From positions 1 to 10,844 of the forward strand of contig MHXM01000076.1 of NCBI GenBank assembly GCA_001825565.1: a DNA stretch of 10,844 bases. Reading direction: 5' to 3'. Below the pieces are notes generated by a model, which was given only the letters and a program-made list of their open reading frames with translations, searched no databases and was not told where the DNA came from. Every line of letters begins with the position of its first letter. The stretch's first letter is position 1. Made by a program: the position numbers and the translations under genes. This document shows positions 6,072 through 10,844 of the stretch, piece after piece. Source of the DNA: Desulfuromonadaceae bacterium GWC2_58_13. Its GTDB lineage: Bacteria; Desulfobacterota; Desulfuromonadia; Desulfuromonadales; Trichloromonadaceae.

Positions 6072-6794
6072 ATGATTATCGAAGAAATAACCATGACCGA
6101 ATTCGCCGAGGGGTTGAACAGAACTCGTACCGTGCTGATTCCCTTCGGTGCGACCGAGGAACATGGTGAGCACCTGCCGTTGTCGACCGATACCCTCCAC
6201 GCTGCCGAGGTGGGGAGAAAACTGGCGGAAAAACGCGCCATATTCATTGCTCCGGCGGTGCCTTACGGCGTCTGCCGATCCTCCTCGGCCCATCCGGGCA
6301 CCATTTCCATTTCCACCGAAACCCTCAAGTCATTGGCGATGGATATCGTTGCTTCGCTTTACCGGCAAGGGATGCGCCAATTTGTTCTCCTCACCGGCCA
6401 TGCCGGAGGAACCCACACATCGGCTCTGATTGATGCCGGCGAATGTTTGCTTGAACGATTTGCCGATATCCGCATCGCGGTTTTGACCGAATACATGCTC
6501 GCCTCCACGGAGGGGCGGGCGATTATTGAAACAGCTGGGGATTCTCATGCGGGTGAAATCGAGACATCGCGGATCCTTCATTCGCATCCGCATCTGGTGA
6601 AGGGATCGGGGAAAAGGGAATTTCCCACCTTTCCGTCGGGGATTCTGGTGCGCAACAAACGCAATTTCTGGCCCGGCGGAGTCTGGGGCGACCCGACGCT
6701 GGCCAGCGCCGAAAAAGGGGCGCGGCTCGAAACCCTCGTGGTCGAGGCGCTGGACCGGTTGGTTACTCAACTGGAAGAAATCGAAGGATATTGA
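6072..6794 (+). CDS. Creatininase-family metal-dependent amidohydrolase
   Basis: A 240-residue protein with the creatininase fold signatures: LIPFGATEEHGEHLPLSTDT (22-41) supplies metal ligands (E30, H34 and D40 are the likely set), TGHAGG (108-113) supplies H110, and SHAGEIETS (158-166) supplies further acidic ligands. The family includes creatinine amidohydrolase, the mycofactocin peptidase MftE and the archaeal formylamide hydrolase ArfB, all acting on C-N amide-type bonds. A ribosome binding site GGGGAG precedes the ATG, and only 21 bases separate it from queE, so co-transcription is likely. The substrate is not visible from sequence. Given neighbours that process GTP-derived pterins, an ArfB-like or salvage substrate is conceivable, but creatinine itself is unlikely in this setting. 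Confidence 0.88.
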   Translation: MIIEEITMTEFAEGLNRTRTVLIPFGATEEHGEHLPLSTDTLHAAEVGRKLAEKRAIFIAPAVPYGVCRSSSAHPGTISISTETLKSLAMDIVASLYRQGMRQFVLLTGHAGGTHTSALIDAGECLLERFADIRIAVLTEYMLASTEGRAIIETAGDSHAGEIETSRILHSHPHLVKGSGKREFPTFPSGILVRNKRNFWPGGVWGDPTLASAEKGARLETLVVEALDRLVTQLEEIEGY

Positions 6795-6813
6795 TTGTTT
6801 CAGCGCGAAACAA
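6795..6813. terminator. Hairpin between convergent operons
   Basis: A perfect 7-base stem TTGTTTC / GAAACAA with loop AGCGC lies exactly at the junction of two converging genes, 1 base after the hydrolase stop and overlapping the stop codon of the DUF1858 gene. The placement suggests a bidirectional end signal, but the stem is AT-rich and no long T-run follows on either strand. Confidence 0.4.
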
Positions 6814-6994
6814 GTCGGTTCAACTCGGCCAGAAGGGCTTCGACATCGATCGAATGCACTCCCGCCCCGTGCTCCACATCTTCATAGGCCGCAATCTGGC
6901 ATTCGTTGCAGTCCAATCCAAATTTTTTAAAAACGGCGATAGTTTCAGGATGCTTCTGAATCACATCTTCGATCATCATGTCCCGGGTGATCAT
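6800..6994 (-). CDS. DUF1858 domain protein, possible redox role
   Basis: A 64-residue protein that is nearly all one DUF1858 domain: MITRDMMIEDVIQKHPETIAVFKKFGLDC, then C29-x2-C32 in GLDCNECQIA, ending with EDVEHGAGVHSIDVEALLAELN. The 'vi...Pe...vf.k.Gl.C..C......sleeaa..hgid...ll..lN' pattern is the family hallmark, sometimes labelled hydrid-cluster-associated. The conserved CxxC suggests disulfide or metal chemistry, but the function is not established. An excellent Shine-Dalgarno (GGAGG, 5 bases before ATG) fixes the start. It lies 8 bases after coaD on the minus strand and ends the rsmD-coaD operon. Confidence 0.9.
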   Translation of the reverse strand: MITRDMMIEDVIQKHPETIAVFKKFGLDCNECQIAAYEDVEHGAGVHSIDVEALLAELNRLVSR

Positions 6995-7002
6995 GCGTCC
7001 TC

Positions 7003-7497
7003 CTATACCGTGGTTCTGCCGAATTTCCTGTTCAAGGCCGCTTTGACGGCCGGCGGGACGAAGGGTTCGATCGGACCGTTCAGGGCCGCCATCTCTTTGA
7101 CGATCGAAGAACTGAGGTAGCCGTAGGGAACCGAAGTCATCATGAACAGGGTCTCGATCTGCTCATTGACCGAGTGATTCATCTGAGCAATCTGAAATTC
7201 GTACTCGAAATCGGAAACCGCTCTCAACCCCCGCAAGATAACCCGGGCGCCCTGGCGGGCGACGTAATCAATGAGCAATCCCTTGAAGGAATCCACGATG
7301 AGGCGAGGGTTGTTGCCCAGGGTTTCACTAATCATTTCCACACGTTCTTCGATGGAAAACAGGGCGTTTTTTTCCGAATTACTGGCCACCGCTACAATTA
7401 AATTGTCAAAAACCTCAAGACCTCGGTTGATGATATCTAGATGGCCGTTGGTAATCGGATCGAAAGAACCAGGATAAACGGCGACATGTTTTTTCAT
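7003..7497 (-). CDS. coaD: Phosphopantetheine adenylyltransferase
   Basis: A 164-residue enzyme joining ATP and 4'-phosphopantetheine to dephospho-CoA, the penultimate step of coenzyme A synthesis, in the cytoplasm. Nucleotidyltransferase motifs are complete: YPGSFDPITNGHLDI (8-22) with H19 of the T/HxGH signature, RGLRAVSDFEYEFQIA (89-104) and the C-terminal nucleotide-binding YLSSSIVKE (127-135). Length matches bacterial CoaD (about 160). The ATG overlaps the rsmD TGA (ATGA, 4 bases), a coupling common for the rsmD-coaD pair in many bacteria. No truncation or odd residue is seen. Confidence 0.97.
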   Translation of the reverse strand: MKKHVAVYPGSFDPITNGHLDIINRGLEVFDNLIVAVASNSEKNALFSIEERVEMISETLGNNPRLIVDSFKGLLIDYVARQGARVILRGLRAVSDFEYEFQIAQMNHSVNEQIETLFMMTSVPYGYLSSSIVKEMAALNGPIEPFVPPAVKAALNRKFGRTTV

Positions 7498-8072
7498 TGC
7501 AGGCAGACCTCGGACTCGGGATGGATATAAATGTGAACGGTGGCCAATCCATACTTGCGGGACAAAACACGAACCAACACGCCAATCTGCTGTGGAACTT
7601 CATCCGTGTCGGCCGCTTCGGCACAGACGATTCCGTCGGTGCGCAGAAGGTTTTCCGCGGAAATCCCACCAAGTAGGCCGGAAACCATATCCTTGCCATA
7701 GGGGGGATCGAGAAAAATGACATCAAACGGGGCATCCTGCCTAAGTGCCCGGAGCGCCTGGTAGACGTCGGTTCGCATAAAAGTCGCCCGTTGTTCGACA
7801 CGGCAGGCCTTCAGGTTGGCGGGAATAATTCTGCTGGCCTGTTCGCCGCTGTCAACCAACCAGGCATGGTCGGCTCCCCGGCTGAGTGCTTCAATCGCCA
7901 TGGCTCCCGTTCCCGAGCAAAGATCCAGGATCTTTTTTCCGGTAAACGATCCGATACGGCTATACAGAATATTAAAAATTGCGCCGCGCACCTTATCGGG
8001 GGTGGGACGGATGGACGTCCCTGTAAATACCGCCAGGCGTTTGCCCCTGGCGGTGCCGCTGATAACGCGCAC
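7494..8072 (-). CDS. rsmD: 16S rRNA guanine(966)-N2 methyltransferase
   Basis: A 192-residue SAM-dependent methyltransferase that modifies G966 of 16S rRNA during 30S assembly. Motifs: MRVISGTARGKRL (1-13), the RsmD-specific RPTPDKVRGAIFNIL (22-36), SAM-binding ILDLCSGTGAMAIEALSRGA (48-67) and the catalytic FDVIFLDPPYG (116-126) with DPPY. The start codon is GTG, preceded by AAGGA about 8 bases upstream. The usual ATG-free start and the family N-terminus agree. It is the first gene of a minus-strand operon (rsmD, coaD, DUF1858) driven from the divergent region shared with the dGTPase-like gene. Confidence 0.95.
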   Translation of the reverse strand: MRVISGTARGKRLAVFTGTSIRPTPDKVRGAIFNILYSRIGSFTGKKILDLCSGTGAMAIEALSRGADHAWLVDSGEQASRIIPANLKACRVEQRATFMRTDVYQALRALRQDAPFDVIFLDPPYGKDMVSGLLGGISAENLLRTDGIVCAEAADTDEVPQQIGVLVRVLSRKYGLATVHIYIHPESEVCLQ

Positions 8073-8092
8073 CGATTTTCCTTTTTTCGACG

Positions 8093-8116
8093 ATCAAATC
8101 TCAAATGAGATTTGAT
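8093..8116. promoter_or_regulatory. 24-base interrupted palindrome in the rsmD leader
   Basis: Perfect 11-base arms ATCAAATCTCA (8093-8103) and TGAGATTTGAT (8106-8116) flank a 2-base AA centre. It lies between the predicted rsmD start of transcription (about 8131, minus strand) and the rsmD GTG, 21 bases before the gene. It could be an operator bound by a dimeric repressor or an mRNA hairpin shaping the leader. No regulator gene is nearby. Confidence 0.6.
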
Positions 8117-8137
8117 GAATGTTGTAAGCTTTTGAAA

Positions 8138-8166
8138 AAACTAGCACAGCGTTGATGTAACGTCAA
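8138..8166 (-). promoter_or_regulatory. Candidate promoter for rsmD-coaD-DUF1858
   Basis: On the minus strand TTGACG (8166-8161) and TAGTTT (8143-8138) are spaced by 17 bases, with TGC just before the latter giving an extended -10 look. The -10 itself is a weak match. Transcription would start near 8131 and run through the palindrome at 8093-8116 before reaching rsmD. Confidence 0.45.
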
Positions 8167-8186
8167 GATTTTAGCCTTCTTCTGCC

Positions 8187-8216
8187 TTGACAGCCAGCCA
8201 CCCCAGACGGTTAAAT
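8187..8216 (+). promoter_or_regulatory. Candidate promoter for the dGTPase-like gene
   Basis: A perfect -35 TTGACA (8187-8192) and -10 TTAAAT (8211-8216) are separated by 18 bases. Transcription would start near 8223, which excludes the upstream ATG at 8215 as a start and supports ATG 8254. Its -35 lies about 20 bases from the opposing rsmD -35, so the two promoters are back to back. Confidence 0.6.
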
Positions 8217-8253
8217 GAGGCACCTACTTCAATATTCCTTTCGGAGAGAGCTG

Positions 8254-9387
8254 ATGGAACGCACCGATCTCGCCCTTTACGCCTCGCGCAGTTCAGACAG
8301 TCGCGGTCGTCGTTATCAGGAGCCGTTCAAGGATGACCGGCCCGCATTTGAACGGGACCGGGACCGGATCATTCATTGCGCCGCATTCCGTCGACTTGAA
8401 TATAAAACCCAGGTTTTCGTCAACCACGAAGGTGATTACTATCGCACGCGATTGACTCATTCGCTTGAGGTGGCACAGATCGCTCGTGGCATCGCCAGGA
8501 AGCTCCGCCTCAACGAAGATCTGGTCGAAGCGCTTTCCCTCGCCCATGATGTGGGACACACCCCTTTTGGGCATACCGGCGAACATGTTTTGAACAAACT
8601 CATGGCGGATTATGGGGGGTTTGAACACAATCGCCAATCATTGCGGGTCGTCGAGGTTCTTGAAGAACGCTATCCCCATTTTAACGGCCTTAATCTTTGC
8701 TGGGAGACTCGCGAAGGAATCATCAAACATTCTTCCGAATATGATAAGGCCCCTGATGAGGCCGTGGCCGAATACGACCTGGACCGGCGTCCCACTCTCG
8801 AAGCTCAGATCATCGACCTGGCCGACGAAATCGCCTACAACAACCATGATATCGACGATGGGTTAAAAGCCGGCTACATAACCACTGAAGAACTTTCCGA
8901 GCTGTCCCTGTGGCGCGAAATCCATGACCGCGTCGGTACTAAGTTTCCAGGAATCGATGCTGAACGGCAAATCTATCAGACCATCAGCCATCTGATCGGC
9001 ACTTTGATTGACGACCTGATCCGGTCGACTTCCCATGAACTGGAAAAAAATCGCATCGCGCATAGCGACGATGTTCGTAACTGTCCCCGTCGCCTGGTTT
9101 TGTTAAGCTCGGAGATGCGCGGAAAGAATAACGAGCTGAAGGTGTTTCTCAGAAAACACCTTTACCGGCACTACAAAGTCGAAAGGATGAGGATCAAAGC
9201 CGAACGTTTTCTCAGCGCTCTTTTTGAAAGTTATCTGCAAACGCCATCCTTACTCCCCACGGATTGCCAGGAAAAATTTGCTCACCAGGGAAAGGAACGT
9301 ACTATCTGCGACTACATTGCCGGCATGACCGATCGCTACGCCATGGATGAATACAAACGTCTGTTTGAGCCGTACGAAAGAGTTTAG
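8254..9387 (+). CDS. dGTPase-like dNTP triphosphohydrolase (HD domain)
   Basis: A 377-residue HD-domain enzyme that cleaves dNTPs to nucleoside plus triphosphate, controlling dNTP pools. Family features: IIHCAAFRRLEYKTQVF (39-55), RTRLTHSLEVAQIARGIA (64-81) with H69, ALSLAHDVGHTPFGHTGE (93-110) with H98-D99 and 'IDLADEIAYNNHDIDDG' with D191, which together form the metal site. Length and motifs fit the 'dGTPase-like, type 2' subfamily rather than the longer E. coli Dgt, so nucleotide preference is not certain. The start at 8254 is chosen because GGAGAG lies 7 bases upstream and the promoter -10 covers the alternative ATG 8215. It stands as a single gene, divergent from rsmD. Confidence 0.93.
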   Translation: MERTDLALYASRSSDSRGRRYQEPFKDDRPAFERDRDRIIHCAAFRRLEYKTQVFVNHEGDYYRTRLTHSLEVAQIARGIARKLRLNEDLVEALSLAHDVGHTPFGHTGEHVLNKLMADYGGFEHNRQSLRVVEVLEERYPHFNGLNLCWETREGIIKHSSEYDKAPDEAVAEYDLDRRPTLEAQIIDLADEIAYNNHDIDDGLKAGYITTEELSELSLWREIHDRVGTKFPGIDAERQIYQTISHLIGTLIDDLIRSTSHELEKNRIAHSDDVRNCPRRLVLLSSEMRGKNNELKVFLRKHLYRHYKVERMRIKAERFLSALFESYLQTPSLLPTDCQEKFAHQGKERTICDYIAGMTDRYAMDEYKRLFEPYERV

Positions 9388-9418
9388 TCTTTTCTTGGCA
9401 TCGCCGGCCCTTTTTTGC

Positions 9419-9442
9419 TTAACATTGATCGATCAATGTTAA
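9419..9442. promoter_or_regulatory. Perfect 24-base palindrome after the dGTPase gene
   Basis: The 12-base half TTAACATTGATC is followed immediately by its exact reverse complement. The centre is GATCGATC, two adjacent Dam-type sites. It lies 31 bases after the gene stop, just after a CCCTTTTTTGC run. It has no loop, so it is a poor RNA hairpin and looks more like a dimer-binding operator (TetR-type sites have this kind of symmetry) than a terminator. No partner gene or regulator is identified. Confidence 0.6.
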
Positions 9443-9477
9443 ATGTTATCTAATTTCAGTCGGTTGCCTTAAGGATT

Positions 9478-9650
9478 CCTTGCGATATCCTTGCACATAA
9501 CCTGAGCCTTGAAGTGGTTGCCGAAGGCATCGGAACAATGGCCCAGATGGAATTCTCCTCCGTTCCCAGCTATGTGACCGCTACCAGAGCTTCCTCATGA
9601 GTCCTCAACCCGGCGGACCGGATTCAACAAATGCTCGTTCCAAACTTCTT
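9478..9650 (+). pseudogene. EAL (c-di-GMP phosphodiesterase) domain remnant, frameshifted
   Basis: From 9484 the frame reads DILAHNLSLEVVAEGIGTM then AQMEF, matching the C-terminal EAL segment 'iialAhnLgleVVAEGVEt.eQlefL'. At about 9556 the match jumps to another frame (two extra or one missing base) and continues LRSQLCDRYQSFLMSPQPGG, equivalent to 'Lr..gCd..QGylfs.PlP'. Staying in the first frame gives a stop at 9598-9600. Everything upstream of the segment is missing, as the frame closes at 9451. The usual GVE glutamate is Gly. The second frame runs open to about 9740 without further family match. This is a dead fragment, not an expressed enzyme, probably left by deletion or recombination beside the next c-di-GMP gene. 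Confidence 0.8.
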
Positions 9651-9800
9651 TCCGCCGACTTGTTCTATCCGCAATTTTTCTTTTCTTCTCCCCCTTCCTG
9701 GTGTCGTTTACCTGGTTTTAAGGTAGTATCTTATAGGTGAATCGAGGCTCGTACCGACAGCTGTGCGCCATTTTATCCTCACAGGGGACTGGTATTATCA
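9651..9800. other. Upstream region of the GAF-GGDEF gene
   Basis: A pyrimidine-rich run (about 9673-9698) is followed by TTTACC (9707-9712) and TTATAG (9731-9736) with 18-base spacing, only a weak promoter candidate. AGGGGA (9783-9788) is the likely ribosome binding site for the ATG at 9801, at a rather long distance of 12 bases. No other element was recognised. Confidence 0.35.
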
Positions 9801-10844
9801 ATGAAGCGTTCTCTGGTAAATCCTGTTTCCCGTCATCGGGCAATTGCCCTGTGGATTGCCCTTGTTTACCTCCTTTTCTCCGGCGTGTGGATTCTAGTTT
9901 CGGACCAATTTCTCGTCTCGTTGGTTAAGGATCCGCAAACTCTGACTCTGCTTCAGACCTATAAGGGCTGGTTGTTTGTCGTTGTGTCAAGCGTGTTGCT
10001 GTACGGAATCGTGCAGCATTACGTTGCATTTCAGTCCAAACATGAAGAGCGGATGCGAAAGATGGTCATGGGGATTTCCGCTGAAGTCGGTGAAGCCTTT
10101 TTTGCCAATCTGGTGAAGCAAATATGTTTTTTATTGGATACCGAGGTTGCCATCGTCGGCCGGTATATTGGAGATAAACAACGACAGGTCGAAACCGTTG
10201 CCGCCTTTTCCCAAGGGGAATTGATCGAAAATTTCGTCTGTAACCTGGCAGATTCTCCCTGCTCCATGCTTGAAAATGGATCCTGCTTCATTTCCACGGA
10301 GGTCAGAAAGCTGTTTCCCCGCGACGTTTTTCTGCAACAGATGGAAATCGAAGGATTTGCCGGCACACGACTTCTCGACTCGGCCGGTCTACAGATGGGG
10401 CTTCTTGCCGTCATGAGCTGCGATCGTTTGGCGCATCCGCAGCGCACCGCATCATTCTTGCAGATTTTCGCCGCCCGTGCTTCTGCAGAGTTGGAGCGGT
10501 TGCGTGCCGAAGCGATCATCAGTTCCATGGCCTATTGCGATCAGGTGACCAAGCTGCCGAACGAGTACTCCTTTACCGAGCATCTCGTCGGTACAATTTC
10601 GGAACGCGCGGAAAACGATCGGCCGCTGGCAGTGATGCTTATTGACCTCGACCGTTTCAAGGCTTTTTCCAGGACTCTGGGATATTTCGACAGCAATCAG
10701 CTGCTCAAGGAAATCGGGAAACGGTTCAAAGATGAAATTCAGGAAAAGGGCAAGTTGGCCAGGTTGGGCGATGATGAATTTGCGCTGCTGATCGAAATCG
10801 AGACTCCCGAAGACGCCGCCGGTTACGCCGAACGGCTGCTGGCC
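9801..10844 (+). CDS. Membrane GAF-GGDEF protein with degenerate GGDEF, partial at right edge
   Basis: Open from ATG 9801 through the window end (348 codons visible, no stop). Two N-terminal membrane helices (about 16-34 and 56-75) enclose a short periplasmic loop (SDQFLVSLVKDPQTLTLL). A GAF-like sensor spans about 92-235, with the segment 'SPCSMLENGSCFIS' and LLAVMSCDRL typical of GAF domains found beside GGDEF/EAL. A GGDEF domain begins about 245 (DQVTKLPN) and holds LIDLDRFK (280-287), but the GTP-binding NDxxGHxxGD is changed to SRTLGYFDSN, the active site reads RLGDDEF (321-327) and no RxxD site precedes it. I therefore infer no cyclase activity. Such domains usually sit before an EAL domain, where they act as regulators; that part, if present, lies beyond the window. 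Confidence 0.85.
   Translation, partial: MKRSLVNPVSRHRAIALWIALVYLLFSGVWILVSDQFLVSLVKDPQTLTLLQTYKGWLFVVVSSVLLYGIVQHYVAFQSKHEERMRKMVMGISAEVGEAFFANLVKQICFLLDTEVAIVGRYIGDKQRQVETVAAFSQGELIENFVCNLADSPCSMLENGSCFISTEVRKLFPRDVFLQQMEIEGFAGTRLLDSAGLQMGLLAVMSCDRLAHPQRTASFLQIFAARASAELERLRAEAIISSMAYCDQVTKLPNEYSFTEHLVGTISERAENDRPLAVMLIDLDRFKAFSRTLGYFDSNQLLKEIGKRFKDEIQEKGKLARLGDDEFALLIEIETPEDAAGYAERLLA

Noticed and set aside
8215..8253. ATG at 8215 as the start of the dGTPase-like gene (13 residues longer)
   Set aside because: It overlaps the predicted -10 TTAAAT and lacks a ribosome binding site, whereas ATG 8254 has GGAGAG and matches family starts.
1..10844. CRISPR array, tRNA, rRNA or insertion sequence
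   Set aside because: No regularly spaced long direct repeats, no recognisable tRNA or rRNA sequence and no transposase-like ORF were seen.

Overview
The window reads as ordinary chromosome of a mesophilic, GC-rich (roughly 55%), Gram-negative anaerobe. The gene set (YacG, a queuosine pair, a DUF1858 protein, RsmD, CoaD, a dNTPase and several c-di-GMP proteins) and the protein sequence style suggest Desulfuromonadales (Geobacter, Desulfuromonas or Pelobacter relatives). This placement is inferred from gene content and remembered family resemblance; no search was run.

Left part (1-1467): a compact Phd/YefM antitoxin and RelE/ParE toxin pair (50-648) is followed by about 800 bases of mostly non-coding, decayed-looking DNA. 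This holds two inverted blocks of degenerate GATNNC-type hexamers (723-754 and 926-955), a 59-base hairpin resembling an integron attC site (966-1024), the 3' stump of a charged helical ORF (to 1099), and a 57-codon zinc-ribbon-like small gene (1100-1273) directly after it. The region looks accessory or rearranged.

Centre (1468-4570): a membrane diguanylate cyclase (periplasmic sensor, HAMP, GGEEF with an intact RxxD inhibitory site) is followed by an unusual 530-residue protein. That protein has a signal peptide, a periplasmic-type domain, a proline-rich linker, a transmembrane helix, a cytoplasmic Mrr-type nuclease fold and a topoisomerase-type zinc ribbon.

Housekeeping block (4684-6794, plus strand): yacG, queD, queE and a creatininase-family hydrolase are tightly packed behind a plausible sigma-70 promoter. 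The pterin and deazapurine context suggests a small-molecule role for the hydrolase, but this is not proven. The operon meets a convergent minus-strand operon, rsmD, coaD and a DUF1858 gene (8072 down to 6800). That operon shares a divergent promoter region with a dGTPase-like gene (8254-9387). A 24-base interrupted palindrome lies in the rsmD leader.

Right end (9388-10844): a perfect 24-base palindrome follows the dGTPase gene. Next comes a frameshifted, 5'-truncated remnant of an EAL phosphodiesterase domain. The window ends inside a membrane GAF-GGDEF protein with a degenerate catalytic site (GDDEF), open at the right edge. Three c-di-GMP-related loci thus sit within 10.8 kb: one apparently active cyclase, one dead EAL fragment and one degenerate cyclase domain.
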